Origin: Flavobacterium anhuiense
GTDB taxonomy: Bacteria; Bacteroidota; Bacteroidia; Flavobacteriales; Flavobacteriaceae
Direction of reading: 5' to 3'
Assembly (NCBI RefSeq): GCF_004151235.1
Contig: NZ_JUIV01000005.1
Coordinates: 186,001-250,000, forward strand
DNA length: 64,000 nucleotides
A model generated the notes under the pieces. The model had not been told where the DNA came from and did not search any database. It worked only from the letters and a program-made list of their open reading frames with translations. Position numbers and translations under genes: made by a program. Positions within the stretch are counted from its first letter, which is position 1; every line of letters begins with the position of its first letter. This document shows, piece after piece, positions 44,024 to 53,610 of the stretch.

Positions 44024-45544
44024 ATGAAAAATTTATCAATCTCATTATTAGCAGCGCTATTCATATTAGCAAGCTGTAACAATGATGAAAACTCGAAAAG
44101 CGAACCTGAAGTTGTTGCAAACGAAAATCCCGGAACTTTTAAAGAAATTGGTTCTATTACCATTGGTGGAGAAGCTGCTGCTGAGATTTCTGCTTACTGC
44201 GAAAAAACAAAGCGCCTATTTACTGTAAACAACAGCGGTGTAAACCAGATTGATGTTATTGATATCACAGACCCTACAAAACCACTTAAAATCGGAAAAA
44301 TTGATTTAGCGTCTTACGAAGGTGCTGCAAACAGCGTTTCTGTTTTTGACGGAAAGTTGGCTGTAGCTTTAGAATCTAGTGTAAACAAACAAGGAAACGG
44401 AAAAGTAGTTGTTTTTAATACTTCTGACTATAGCTTAATCAAACAAGTTACCGTTGGAGCATTGCCTGATATGATTACTTTTTCTCCAGACGGGAAATAT
44501 ATCATGACAGCAAATGAAGGTGAGCCAAATGCAGATTACTCGCAAGATCCAAACGGAACTGTTTCTATTATTGAAACAAGCTCTTATAATGTAACAACTT
44601 TAGATTTTGCTTCATTTGCTGGTCAAGCAGAAGCTTTAAAAAAAGACGGATTCAGAATTTCAAAATTTGCAAAAACTAGTTTTGCTCAAGATATCGAACC
44701 AGAATACATTACCATTTCTGACGATTCTAAAACTGCTTGGGTAACCTTACAGGAAAATAATGGCGTTGCAAAAGTTGATTTAACTTCTAAAACGATTACT
44801 GCTATTTATCCTTTAGGATTAAAAGACTACAACACAGCTGAAAACGCAATTGATGTAAGCGATAGCGATAGCAAAATTGCCTTTAATCCTTGGAAAGTAA
44901 AAGGGCTTTATATGCCAGATGCTATCAGTCATTTTACAGTAAACAATACTCCTTATTTTGTTACTGCAAACGAAGGGGATGCTAGAGAATATACTGCTTA
45001 TACTGATGTAAAGCGTATGAAAAGCATGACACTAGATGCAACAGCTTTTCCAGATGCAGCTACTTTAAAATTAGACACCAATTTAGGAAGATTAAATCTT
45101 GTTACCGATATGGGAGATACTGACGGAGATGGAGATTTGGATCAAATGGTGAGTTTTGGAGGAAGATCTTTTTCAATCTGGAATGGAAACACAGGAAAAA
45201 TCGTTTTTGACAGTAAAAATGATGTTGATAAAAAGACGAACGAGATTGGCACATATGACGATAAAAGAAGTGACGACAAAGGTTCTGAACCAGAAGCTGT
45301 CGTATCTGCAAAAATGGGAAGCCAAAACATTCTATTTGTTGGTTTAGAAAGATCTGATGCTTTTATGGTTTATGATGCTACAAATCCAACTTCACCTCAA
45401 TATTTACAAACCGTAAAAACAGGTGATGCTCCAGAAGGTATTCTTTTTATTCCGGCTTCAAAAAGCCCTACAAAAAGAAGCTTGTTAGTGGTAAGCAGCG
45501 AGGGAGACGGATCTGTTAAAATTTATCAGCCAGATTTAAAATAA
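44024..45544 (+). CDS. Choice-of-anchor I family lipoprotein
   Basis: A 506-residue protein with lipoprotein signal ending 'LASC' (Cys18). The remainder is a beta-propeller-like fold built of 'VIDITDPTKPLKIGKI', 'SYEGAANSVSVFDGKLAVAL', 'ALPDMITFSPDGKYIMTANE', 'AWVTLQENNGVAKVDL' and 'GDAPEGILFIPASKSP' repeats, the signature of the choice-of-anchor I domain (often alkaline-phosphatase-like annotated). It is surface or periplasmic, and the substrate is unknown. A hairpin terminator follows at 45564-45600. Confidence 0.88.
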   Translation: MKNLSISLLAALFILASCNNDENSKSEPEVVANENPGTFKEIGSITIGGEAAAEISAYCEKTKRLFTVNNSGVNQIDVIDITDPTKPLKIGKIDLASYEGAANSVSVFDGKLAVALESSVNKQGNGKVVVFNTSDYSLIKQVTVGALPDMITFSPDGKYIMTANEGEPNADYSQDPNGTVSIIETSSYNVTTLDFASFAGQAEALKKDGFRISKFAKTSFAQDIEPEYITISDDSKTAWVTLQENNGVAKVDLTSKTITAIYPLGLKDYNTAENAIDVSDSDSKIAFNPWKVKGLYMPDAISHFTVNNTPYFVTANEGDAREYTAYTDVKRMKSMTLDATAFPDAATLKLDTNLGRLNLVTDMGDTDGDGDLDQMVSFGGRSFSIWNGNTGKIVFDSKNDVDKKTNEIGTYDDKRSDDKGSEPEAVVSAKMGSQNILFVGLERSDAFMVYDATNPTSPQYLQTVKTGDAPEGILFIPASKSPTKRSLLVVSSEGDGSVKIYQPDLK

Positions 45545-45563
45545 TAACTCTTTTTAGGATAGC

Positions 45564-45600
45564 AAAAAGGGCAAAATGTGAATTTTGTCCTTTTTTTATG
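45564..45600 (+). terminator. Terminator after the choice-of-anchor gene
   Basis: Stem aaaagggcaaaat / attttgtccttttt with a T7 tail; very similar to the terminator at 47279-47315. Confidence 0.8.
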
Positions 45601-45697
45601 TCTTCTATTAAACTTATTTTAACGGATTTACACAATTAAAAGCCAAAATATGGGAATTATGTAAGGGCATATACAACACATTCTAAAATTCGACCTC

Positions 45698-45705
45698 TAA
45701 TTTTG
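45698..45705 (+). promoter_or_regulatory. -7 element TAATTTTG of the OmpA-like gene
   Basis: Matches TAnnTTTG about 41 bases before the ATG; -33 box not clear. Confidence 0.4.
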
Positions 45706-45745
45706 TTTCAGAGTTTAAAATAAAAACAATTTAATTTTTGATATC

Positions 45746-47005
45746 ATGAAAAAGAAATTAGTATCAGTATCCTTATTATTACTATCATTTGCTGCAGGCG
45801 CTCAAAATATGGCTACCACTTCTACCAAACCTAGTGTAGATCAAGAATACAACAAATGGTCGATCGAACTGAATGGCGGGGTTAACAAACCAACCAGAAC
45901 AATGACTCCAGGTTATACAACAGAATCATTAAACTTTTTCCACGGAGATTTGGGTGTAAGATATATGTTTAGTCCAAAGTTTGGTGTAAAATTGGATGTT
46001 GGTTATGACCAATTTAAAGAGAAAAAAAATACTCCAGATTTTGAAAGCCGTTATGTTAGAGCAAGTTTACAAGGAGTTATCAATGTTGGACGCGCTTTAA
46101 ATTTTGAAACATGGACAAACACAATTGGACTTTTAGCTCATGGTGGTTTTGGAGTTTCTCAAATTAGCACTGAAACTGGATTTGGAGGTCAGGATTACAT
46201 GGCACACGGAATTGCAGGTTTAACTGGACAAATTAGATTAAGTGACCGAGTAGCTTTAACAGGAGATCTTACCGGAATTGTTAACGGAAGACAAAACTGG
46301 AATTTCGACGGAATGGGTAATACAACCACAGGTTCTTTTGATGGCGTTTTATTAAATGCTTCTGTAGGTTTAACGTTCTACTTAGGCAAAAACCAGAAAC
46401 ATGCTGACTGGGTTGGCGAAGAAGATAGAATTAGCGAATTGGAAAAAAGAGTCGACTTAATCGAAACTGGTCTTATAGATTCAGACAAAGATGGAGTTGC
46501 TGATTTATACGATTTAGAACCAAATTCTATTGCAGGAGTTGCTGTTAACACAAAAGGACAATCTATTGACACCAATCAAAATGGTGTTCCAGATGAGTTA
46601 GAAAGCTACTTAGACAAAACTTACGAGAAAAAAGGAGCTGGAACAGCTACAAACAATACTGTTGAGGAACTAATCAACGGTGGTTATGTAAATGTTTACT
46701 TCGACTTCAATTCGTCTAAACCTACAAACGCTTCTTTATCTGGTGTTGATTTCTTGGTGAAATACTTGAAAAATAATCCTGGAAAATCAGCAGATATTAT
46801 TGGTTATGCTGATGAAATTGGAAATTCAGACTACAACACTGAATTGTCTAGAAAAAGAGCTGAAGCTGTGAAAAAAGTAGCAGTAAATGCAGGAATTGAT
46901 GCTTCAAGATTGAATGTAATTGCTAATGGAGAAGATACTTCAGTTAACAAAAATTCTAAAGAAGCACGTCAAATCGTGAGACGAGTTACTTTCCAAGTGA
47001 AGTAA
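45746..47005 (+). CDS. OmpA-family outer-membrane protein
   Basis: A 419-residue protein with signal peptide ending AGAQ. An N-terminal eight-strand-type beta-barrel domain (about 35-215, 'WSIELNGGVNKPTRTM', 'FGVKLDVGYDQF') is followed by a calcium-binding thrombospondin-type-3-like linker ('DSDKDGVADLYDLEPNSIAG', 'DTNQNGVPDELE') and a C-terminal OmpA peptidoglycan-binding domain with 'YFDFNSSKPTNASLSGVDFL', 'DIIGYADEIGNSDYNTELSR' and 'RQIVRRVTFQVK'. It tethers the outer membrane to peptidoglycan. Monocistronic, with a terminator downstream. Confidence 0.94.
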   Translation: MKKKLVSVSLLLLSFAAGAQNMATTSTKPSVDQEYNKWSIELNGGVNKPTRTMTPGYTTESLNFFHGDLGVRYMFSPKFGVKLDVGYDQFKEKKNTPDFESRYVRASLQGVINVGRALNFETWTNTIGLLAHGGFGVSQISTETGFGGQDYMAHGIAGLTGQIRLSDRVALTGDLTGIVNGRQNWNFDGMGNTTTGSFDGVLLNASVGLTFYLGKNQKHADWVGEEDRISELEKRVDLIETGLIDSDKDGVADLYDLEPNSIAGVAVNTKGQSIDTNQNGVPDELESYLDKTYEKKGAGTATNNTVEELINGGYVNVYFDFNSSKPTNASLSGVDFLVKYLKNNPGKSADIIGYADEIGNSDYNTELSRKRAEAVKKVAVNAGIDASRLNVIANGEDTSVNKNSKEARQIVRRVTFQVK

Positions 47006-47030
47006 TCTATATATAAAGCTAAAAACAATA

Positions 47031-47063
47031 AAAGGAGCTATTCAATTGAATGGCTCCTTTTTG
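47031..47063 (+). terminator. Terminator of the OmpA-like gene
   Basis: Stem aaaggagc / gctccttt with a palindromic inner loop (ttcaattgaa) and T tail. Confidence 0.8.
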
Positions 47064-47110
47064 TTTATAAAAAAAGAGTTTAAAAGACTAAATTTTGAAT
47101 ACTAATTATA

Positions 47111-47271
47111 AAGCCTCGAAGAAGTTAAATATTTATAGCAAATGGCAAATGTTTATAATATAAAGCTCCGGCGGAGAGAAATGCTCTTTTGAAACTTATA
47201 TATGTCGCTCCTCCCGAGCTTTTCCATTTGTCTTATTGAAATGCTATAAATATTTAGCTTCTTCGAAGCTT
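47111..47271. repeat. Nested inverted repeat, ctataaatatttagc family
   Basis: Outer arms 'aagcctcgaagaagttaaat' (47111) and complement 'tttagcttcttcgaagctt' (47271) enclose inner arms aagctccggcggag (47163) / ctcctcccgagctt (47209). The 325-base gap between OmpA and aguB is this element plus the two terminators. Confidence 0.8.
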
Positions 47272-47278
47272 CCATAAA

Positions 47279-47315
47279 AAAAGGACAAAATGTGAATTTT
47301 TGTCCTTTTTTTATA
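47279..47315 (-). terminator. Terminator of aguB
   Basis: Stem aaaaaggacaaa / tttgtccttttt with loop containing atgtgaat, just beyond the aguB stop. Confidence 0.8.
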
Positions 47316-47330
47316 TTTTAGATAAATTGA

Positions 47331-48221
47331 TTATTTATCGATTGCTCTTTTTGTAATATCTCCAAAAGCATCAATTCTTCTATCTCTGAAGAATGGCCAG
47401 TTCTGACGTACATTTTCTTGAAGATCTAAGTCAACCTCAGCAATTAAAATTTCTTCTTTATCATGTGAAGCTTGAGCTAAAATTTCTCCCTGCGGTCCAG
47501 CGATAAAAGAAGCTCCCCAGAATTGGATTCCTTCTGTTCCATCAATATATTTTTCTAAACCAATTCGGTTAGCTGCTGCTACAAAAACACCATTTGCTAC
47601 TGCATGTCCTTTCATCACGTTCATCCAAGCGCCGTATTGATTTTCTCCGTATTGTTCTTTTTCTTTTGGATGCCATCCAATAGCTGTTGGATAGAATAAA
47701 ACTTCTGCTCCTTTAAGCGCTGTAATTCTAGCTGCTTCCGGATACCATTGATCCCAGCAGATTAAAGTTCCAACAGTTCCTTTTTTAGTTTCAATCGCTT
47801 GGAAACCTAAATCACCTGGCGTGAAATAGAATTTTTCATAGAAATGAGGATCATCTGGAATATGCATTTTACGATACAAACCAGCTTCAGTTCCATCAGT
47901 ATCAATGATATAAGCACTGTTATGGTAGATTCCAGCCATTCTTTTCTCGAAGAAAGGAACAATAATTACTACTCCTAATTCTTTTGCCAATTCGCTGAAT
48001 GCGATAAATGAAGTGCTGTAAAGTGGTTCTGCTAATGCAAAATTCTCTACGTCTTCACTTTGACAAAAATAATGACTGCTATATAATTCAGGTAATAAGA
48101 TAACTTCTGCACCTTGACTTGCAGCGTCTCTTACCCAGCTGATACATTTTTTAAGATTATTTTCGGCAACATCATTCAGGTTCAACTGAATAACCGATAT
48201 TTTATACTTTCTTTTCGCCAT
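47331..48221 (-). CDS. aguB: N-carbamoylputrescine amidase
   Basis: A 296-residue nitrilase-superfamily amidase (start at ATG 48221, MAKRKYKISVIQ). Catalytic triad: Glu45 ('ILLPELYSSH'), Lys118 ('YRKMHIPDD') and Cys155 ('GTLICWDQWYPEAAR'). It releases putrescine, CO2 and ammonia from N-carbamoylputrescine. Together with agmatine deiminase it completes the agmatine route to polyamines. Family motifs 'ICWDQWYPEAAR' and 'GIQFWGASFI' are those of AguB rather than generic nitrilase. Confidence 0.93.
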   Translation of the reverse strand: MAKRKYKISVIQLNLNDVAENNLKKCISWVRDAASQGAEVILLPELYSSHYFCQSEDVENFALAEPLYSTSFIAFSELAKELGVVIIVPFFEKRMAGIYHNSAYIIDTDGTEAGLYRKMHIPDDPHFYEKFYFTPGDLGFQAIETKKGTVGTLICWDQWYPEAARITALKGAEVLFYPTAIGWHPKEKEQYGENQYGAWMNVMKGHAVANGVFVAAANRIGLEKYIDGTEGIQFWGASFIAGPQGEILAQASHDKEEILIAEVDLDLQENVRQNWPFFRDRRIDAFGDITKRAIDK

Positions 48222-48376
48222 GACATAAAATTTAGAGTGCAAAAGTAGTAAATTTTAAAGGAATGCCAAAGTTTAGAATTCTACCTAATTTAATGCAAAA
48301 ACAAAAACCATTTTACATTGATTCAAATCTCTGTAAAATGGTTTTCAACCTAAAAAAATATCAGCTAAACAAGCTG

Positions 48377-48790
48377 TTATTCGATCACAACCTTCTGAGT
48401 TAAGAATTCAGTTTCTGATTTCTTGAATTTAATTTCGAAAGTTCCTTTTGTAGCAGACTTGAATTTGTAAACAGTCTTTTTCGGTTCTGGTACTTGCTGC
48501 GTGCAAACTTGTGAAGGATATTTTGCAATTACTTGTAAACCTTTTACAGATCCAATGGTTACTTCTGAAATCTTATCAAATTCTGCACAAGCATTATCAA
48601 CTGTATATGTTACATCGTAGCTTAGTTCATCATTAACTTTTCCTGTTGCTGGTCCTTTAATTTCTGTCACTAAAGCTGCTTTTGTAGTTGGAGCTGGCGT
48701 TTGATCCTTATCATCGTCGTTACTACATGAAATAAACCAAATTGATAAAAATAATACTACTAAAACTGTTTTTAATCTAAAACTTTTCAT
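48377..48790 (-). CDS. Small lipoprotein, unknown family
   Basis: A 137-residue protein. The signal peptide ends in 'FISCSNDDDK' (Cys22 lipidated), followed by an acidic, Thr/Pro-rich linker and a single beta-sandwich-like domain of about 95 residues with two cysteines ('NACAEF', 'SQVCTQ') that could form a disulfide. The NDDD after Cys is a common Bacteroidota outer-membrane/surface lipoprotein style. The function is unknown. Monocistronic. Confidence 0.8.
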   Translation of the reverse strand: MKSFRLKTVLVVLFLSIWFISCSNDDDKDQTPAPTTKAALVTEIKGPATGKVNDELSYDVTYTVDNACAEFDKISEVTIGSVKGLQVIAKYPSQVCTQQVPEPKKTVYKFKSATKGTFEIKFKKSETEFLTQKVVIE

Positions 48791-48960
48791 ATAAAATAAT
48801 AATTAATTGTTAATTACTATGAAGACATGGCTTAGTTGCAAAGGTTGCTTAGAAGAAATGTTAAAAAATTCAAACCTAGAATTAATCTGTTAAAAATCAA
48901 TAATTTATATAATAAAAAAATATTTAAAAAATACCGTTATTTCCTATAAAAACAAAAACT
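48791..48960. other. AT-rich stretch upstream of the lipoprotein gene
   Basis: Contains its presumed promoter region but no convincing TAnnTTTG match was located; no gene. Confidence 0.4.
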
Positions 48961-49045
48961 TTCTGGAATAGCCCCGATAGAAACGGTATCTTTTTGTTGT
49001 GGGGTTCACAACAAAAAATATAGTGGATAGCGGGACTGGACTTTC
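48961..49045. other. Conserved-looking structured intergenic element
   Basis: A higher-GC stretch, 'ggaatagccccgatagaaac' onward. It contains a perfect 11-bp stem tttttgttgtg / cacaacaaaaa (48991-49017, loop gggtt), flanked by 'tatagtggatagcgggactg'. I recall near-identical 'tagccccgatrgaarcggyat' strings recurring in Bacteroidota genomes, but cannot verify this here. It could be a structured RNA or a mobile palindromic element. The gap also holds the DUF808 terminator. Confidence 0.5.
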
Positions 49046-49077
49046 TTTTAAAAATGATTTTTCTGCTTCTAAAAAAC

Positions 49078-49108
49078 AAAAAAAACACCAGCGTTAACTG
49101 ATGTTTTC
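49078..49108 (-). terminator. Terminator of the DUF808 gene
   Basis: Stem aacatcag / ctggtgtt around ttaacg (minus strand) with a long T run. Confidence 0.75.
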
Positions 49109-49133
49109 TTTAGTATATTTTTTTTTAAGTGAA

Positions 49134-50012
49134 TTAAGCTGTCTTCTTTTGAAAAATCTTTTTGAAGAGATTTACAATTCCTAAAACGATAAAACCAATT
49201 ATAAGTCCGATTGCAAATTCTTTTACAATTGAAGGAAAGTTTGGCAATAGATGGTGAAAAAATTCAATGTTGTGAACAAATAGTCCACCTGCAACTAAAA
49301 TCAAGGCAATGGTTCCGATAACAGTTAGCGCTTTGATTACTTTTGGAAGAGCTTGAACCAAAATATTTCCAATGCTTTTTAATAGACTTTTTTCTTTTTT
49401 ACTGTGTTGGATCATTTTAAATCCTACTTCATCCATACGAACAATAAGTGCTACAATTCCGTAAACTCCAACCGTAGCAATAACTGCAATAATAGAAACA
49501 GTAATGATTTGCGATAATAATGGTTTCCCAATCACTGTTCCTAAAGCAATGATTACAATTTCTACAGAAAGAATAAAATCAGTTACAATTGCCGATTTAA
49601 CTTTGTCTTTTTCAATTACTAAAATTTCTTCTTCAGTAAGTACTTCATCAGTTATTCCTTCCGATTCTTCGTGTGTGTGAGGAACTATAAATTCGTAGAT
49701 TTTCTCGGCACCTTCATAAGCTAAAAACAATCCTCCCAAAACTAAAATTACCATAATAGCAATCGGAAAAAATGCACTTAACAAAAACGCAATTGGAAGA
49801 ATAATGATTTTGTTTAATAGCGAACCTTTACTGATTGCCCATAAAACCGGAAGCTCTCTCGATGACGCAAATCCTGAAGCTTTTTCGGCATTTACCGCTA
49901 AATCGTCACCCAAAATTCCTGCTGTTTTTTTTGCTGCAACTTTGCTCATTACTGCAACATCATCCATAATTGCTGCGATATCATCTAATAGTGCGAAAAA
50001 ACCTGAACCCAT
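49134..50012 (-). CDS. DUF808 (YedI-like) membrane protein
   Basis: A 292-residue protein of the DUF808 family. Characteristic start 'MGSGFFALLDDIAAIMDDVA', then 'KTAGILGDDLAVNAEKASGF' and 'RELPVLWAISKGSLLNKIII', with about six hydrophobic segments. The family is widespread and of unknown function. It is monocistronic with its own terminator. A 39-residue gene lies upstream on the same strand. Confidence 0.92.
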   Translation of the reverse strand: MGSGFFALLDDIAAIMDDVAVMSKVAAKKTAGILGDDLAVNAEKASGFASSRELPVLWAISKGSLLNKIIILPIAFLLSAFFPIAIMVILVLGGLFLAYEGAEKIYEFIVPHTHEESEGITDEVLTEEEILVIEKDKVKSAIVTDFILSVEIVIIALGTVIGKPLLSQIITVSIIAVIATVGVYGIVALIVRMDEVGFKMIQHSKKEKSLLKSIGNILVQALPKVIKALTVIGTIALILVAGGLFVHNIEFFHHLLPNFPSIVKEFAIGLIIGFIVLGIVNLFKKIFQKKTA

Positions 50013-50120
50013 TTTTTAAATTTATTTTTAGTGATGCGAATCTAGACATTTTGACTTAATCCGCCCAATAATATTGCATCAAAATTTATCTTTTTATTCG
50101 TATTTTTCTGTATAGGATTT

Positions 50121-50240
50121 TTAATTGCATTGCCCTAAAAGAACCCAAAGAATAATAAAAACTATAATAGTTCCGAAACAGCCTCCACCTAACTTTTTAG
50201 CGCCATATCCTGCTAATAATCCTCTGAAAATATTGTTCAT
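50121..50240 (-). CDS. Small 39-residue membrane protein
   Basis: Read from the sequence: MNNIFRGLLAGYGAKKLGG, a Gly-Cys turn (GGGCFG), then a single hydrophobic helix 'TIIVFIILWVLLG' ending QCN. A start ATG, a proper stop, and a Lys-Lys basic face before the helix make it a plausible real small protein. No family assigned. It lies 109 bases upstream of the DUF808 gene on the same strand and downstream of clpB. Confidence 0.6.
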   Translation of the reverse strand: MNNIFRGLLAGYGAKKLGGGCFGTIIVFIILWVLLGQCN

Positions 50241-50351
50241 GACTTTAATTTTTAAATTAATAATTTGCTGATTTTAATAAACTTAAAATTGAATATTTCT
50301 TCAAAATTTATTGTTATAAGAATTGAACAAAAAGTTTCAGAATTCACGGCA

Positions 50352-50388
50352 AAAAAAAGCACCAGCTTTTTAACACTGATGCTTTTTC
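50352..50388 (-). terminator. Terminator of clpB
   Basis: Stem aaaagcaccag / ctgatgctttt with one wobble, T8 on the minus strand. Confidence 0.82.
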
Positions 50389-50410
50389 AAGATTAACTAA
50401 ACAAAAATAA

Positions 50411-53008
50411 TTATTTAACTGTCTGGTTTCTAAAAACCAATTTGCCGTCGAAAGCATCTAATAAAATGATGCTGTCTGTTGTAATGTTTCCAGCCAAAAT
50501 TTCTTTTGACAATTGATTTAAAACTTCTCTCTGAACAACACGTTTTACAGGTCTGGCTCCAAATTGAGGATCATATCCTTTGTCTGACAAGTAAGCAATT
50601 GCTTCTGGAGTTGCATCCATTGTAATTCCTTGTTGCGCCAGCATTTTGGTAACACCTTTTAATTGCAAGCTTACAATTCTTGAAATATTGTCAGCTGTAA
50701 GCGGTGTAAACATTACGATTTCGTCAATACGATTTATAAACTCAGGACGAACTGTTTGTTTTAACAATCCTAAAACTTCGTTTTTAGCTGCTTCTGTTGC
50801 TGCTTCAACTCCACCTTTTAAATTTTCAAATTTTTCCTGAATGATCTGACTTCCCATGTTAGAGGTCATAATAATAATCGTGTTTTTGAAATCGGCCAAA
50901 CGCCCTTTGTTATCTGTCAATCTACCTTCATCAAGAACTTGCAACAAAATATTGAAAGTATCTGGATGCGCTTTTTCGATCTCATCTAACAAAATAACAG
51001 AATATGGTTTTCTACGAACTGCTTCTGTCAGCTGACCTCCTTCATCATAACCTACATATCCTGGAGGCGCACCAACCAAACGGCTTACACTGTGACGTTC
51101 TTGGTATTCACTCATATCAATACGAGTCATGGCATTTTCATCGTCAAAAAGATATTCGGCCAAAGCTTTTGCCAATTCCGTTTTACCTACTCCAGTTGTT
51201 CCTAAGAATAGGAAAGTTCCAACTGGTTTTTTCATATCCTGTAAACCGGCACGGCTTCTTCGAACAGCATCACTCACTGCCTCTATCGCTTCTTCCTGCC
51301 CTACCACACGTTTGTGCAATTCATCTTCAAGATGTAGTAGTTTTTCTCTTTCTGTCTGAAGCATTTTCGTTACTGGAATTCCTGTCCATTTTGCGACAAC
51401 TTCTGCAATATCTTCTCTGGTAACTTCTTCTTTGATTAAAGAATTTCCAGATTGGAATTCTAGCAATTGTTTCTGCAAAGTCTCTTGGCGTTCCTGTGCT
51501 TCTTTTATTTTTCCGTAACGGATTTCAGCTACTTTTCCGTAATCTCCATCACGTTCTGCACGTTCTGCTTCGTATTTAAAGTCTTCAATTTCGTGTTTTA
51601 CAGCCTGAATTCCGTCAACGATATCTTTTTCTTGTTTCCATTTTGCATAGATTTCGTTGCGCTCTTCTTTCAGGTTGGCCAATTCCATACCTAAAATTTT
51701 CAGTTTGCTTTCTTCTTTTTCACGTTTTATGGCTTCAATTTCGATTTCCAACTGCATGATTTTACGATCCAAAACATCTAATTCTTCTGGTTTTGAATTG
51801 ATTTCCATACGCAGTTTAGAAGCCGCTTCGTCCATTAAGTCGATTGCTTTATCTGGCAAGAAACGATTCGTAATATATCTTTGCGAAAGCTCAACAGCCG
51901 CGATAATCGCTTCGTCTTTAATCTGAACTTTATGATGCGTTTCGTACTTTTCTTTAATTCCACGAAGAATCGAAATCGCGCTTTCTGTATCTGGCTCGTC
52001 AATTAAGACTTTTTGGAAACGTCTTTCAAGCGCTTTATCTTTTTCAAAATATTTTTGATATTCATCTAAAGTTGTAGCACCAATTGCTCTCAGCTCTCCA
52101 CGCGCTAAAGCTGGTTTCAAGATGTTTGCAGCGTCCATTGCGCCTTCACCTCCACCCGCTCCAACAAGCGTATGAATTTCATCAATAAACAAAACGATGT
52201 CGCCTTCTGCTGCTGTAACTTCTTTTACAACCGATTTTAAACGTTCTTCGAATTCTCCTTTGTATTTCGCTCCGGCAATCAAAGCTCCCATATCTAATGA
52301 GAAAACGATTTTTTCTTTTAAGTTTTCAGGAACGTCTCCGTCCACAATTCTGTGCGCTAAACCTTCTGCAATTGCAGTTTTACCAACTCCAGGCTCACCA
52401 ATAAGCATTGGGTTGTTTTTTGTTCTACGAGTCAGAATCTGCAAAACACGTCGAATTTCTTCGTCACGCCCAATAACTGGATCTAGTTTTCCTGTTCTTG
52501 CTAATTCGTTTAAGTTTTTAGCGTATTTATTAAGCGAATTATAGGTTTCTTCTGCTGAAGCCGAAGTTACTCTTTCGCCTTTTCTTAATTCTTCAATAGC
52601 AGCTTTCAAACCTTTTCCTGTAACTCCCTGATCTTTCAAAATCTGAGAAACTTTACTTTTTGAGTCAAAAATGGCTAAAATTAAATGTTCGATCGAAACA
52701 TATTCATCGTTCATTTTTTGTGCGATAATTTCAGCTTCATTCAAAGCTTTATTAGCATCTCTGGAAAGCATAACATCTCCTCCAGAAACTTTTGGAAAAC
52801 TCTGAATGGTACTGTCTAAAATTTGTAAAAACAAAGGCACATTTACATTTAGTTTTTTCAAGATAAATGGCGCCACGTTTTCATCAACTTCAAAAATAGC
52901 TTTGAAAATGTGTTCATTTTCAATTTGCTGCTGGCCATTACGCTGTGCTAACTGTTGAGACAGCTGAATGGCTTCCTGCGATTTAATAGTAAACTTATTT
53001 ATATTCAT
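50411..53008 (-). CDS. clpB: ATP-dependent disaggregase ClpB
   Basis: An 865-residue Hsp100 protein. N-domain (1-150), first AAA+ module with Walker A '[15 protein letters not shown]' near residue 205, coiled-coil M domain (about 400-525, 'YKLEI'-like heptads), second AAA+ module with Walker A '[16 protein letters not shown]' near 605 and '[14 protein letters not shown]'. Full length with no frameshift. With DnaK it recovers aggregated proteins after heat stress. No clear heat-shock promoter box was identified upstream. Monocistronic. Confidence 0.97.
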   Translation of the reverse strand: MNINKFTIKSQEAIQLSQQLAQRNGQQQIENEHIFKAIFEVDENVAPFILKKLNVNVPLFLQILDSTIQSFPKVSGGDVMLSRDANKALNEAEIIAQKMNDEYVSIEHLILAIFDSKSKVSQILKDQGVTGKGLKAAIEELRKGERVTSASAEETYNSLNKYAKNLNELARTGKLDPVIGRDEEIRRVLQILTRRTKNNPMLIGEPGVGKTAIAEGLAHRIVDGDVPENLKEKIVFSLDMGALIAGAKYKGEFEERLKSVVKEVTAAEGDIVLFIDEIHTLVGAGGGEGAMDAANILKPALARGELRAIGATTLDEYQKYFEKDKALERRFQKVLIDEPDTESAISILRGIKEKYETHHKVQIKDEAIIAAVELSQRYITNRFLPDKAIDLMDEAASKLRMEINSKPEELDVLDRKIMQLEIEIEAIKREKEESKLKILGMELANLKEERNEIYAKWKQEKDIVDGIQAVKHEIEDFKYEAERAERDGDYGKVAEIRYGKIKEAQERQETLQKQLLEFQSGNSLIKEEVTREDIAEVVAKWTGIPVTKMLQTEREKLLHLEDELHKRVVGQEEAIEAVSDAVRRSRAGLQDMKKPVGTFLFLGTTGVGKTELAKALAEYLFDDENAMTRIDMSEYQERHSVSRLVGAPPGYVGYDEGGQLTEAVRRKPYSVILLDEIEKAHPDTFNILLQVLDEGRLTDNKGRLADFKNTIIIMTSNMGSQIIQEKFENLKGGVEAATEAAKNEVLGLLKQTVRPEFINRIDEIVMFTPLTADNISRIVSLQLKGVTKMLAQQGITMDATPEAIAYLSDKGYDPQFGARPVKRVVQREVLNQLSKEILAGNITTDSIILLDAFDGKLVFRNQTVK

Positions 53009-53098
53009 ATTTTTACGTTTTTGATTGATTTTATTTGTTTGACATTTTATAAGATTAAAGTTACGATTTATTGAGGTACTTTTTTAACCCAAATAATT

Positions 53099-53106
53099 TA
53101 ACTTTG
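53099..53106 (+). promoter_or_regulatory. Possible -7 element TAACTTTG upstream of ytxJ-like gene
   Basis: A TAnnTTTG match about 109 bases before the ATG with a TTG 25 bases upstream (a little long). The untranslated leader would be long, so this is tentative. Confidence 0.35.
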
Positions 53107-53214
53107 CATTGAAATAGACAAATTATATTCCACAGTAAAAAAACAGACAAAATGACAGTAAAAATTGAGTTTTTCTCAGTTAAGAACGTCAAAACGTCAT
53201 AAAACAAACCAAAT

Positions 53215-53604
53215 ATGAGTTTTTTTAATTCAATCTTCGGAAGTTCAGAGAACTCAGAAGCCGCAAAAAGTAAAGTAAACTGGACAGAATTAACCGATAT
53301 GCTTCAATTAATGGAAATTGAAGCCATTTCTCAAGAAAGACCAGTTGTAATTTTCAAACATAGCACAAGATGCAGCATTAGCCGTATGGCTTTAAAACAA
53401 TTTGAAAGAGAATTTGATCTTGAAGGAGTTGTTGATGCGTATTTTTTAGATTTAATCGCACACAGAGATATTTCAAATGAAATCGCCAGCCGATTTGGAG
53501 TGTATCACGAATCGCCTCAATTGATTTTAATCAAAAACGGAAAAGCAGTTTACGATGTTTCGCATAGTGATATTGATGCCGAGGCATTGAAAAGCAAAGT
53601 ATGA
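53215..53604 (+). CDS. ytxJ: YtxJ-like bacillithiol-system redox protein
   Basis: A 129-residue thioredoxin-fold protein with a single cysteine, Cys53, in 'VIFKHSTRCSIS', the monothiol motif typical of YtxJ (DUF2847). 'GVYHESPQLILIKNGKAVYD' provides the cis-Pro strand. It is thought to act as a monothiol bacilliredoxin/bacillithiol-linked reductase. No bacillithiol synthesis genes are seen in the window. Divergent from clpB. Confidence 0.88.
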   Translation: MSFFNSIFGSSENSEAAKSKVNWTELTDMLQLMEIEAISQERPVVIFKHSTRCSISRMALKQFEREFDLEGVVDAYFLDLIAHRDISNEIASRFGVYHESPQLILIKNGKAVYDVSHSDIDAEALKSKV

Positions 53605-53610
53605 TTTTTT

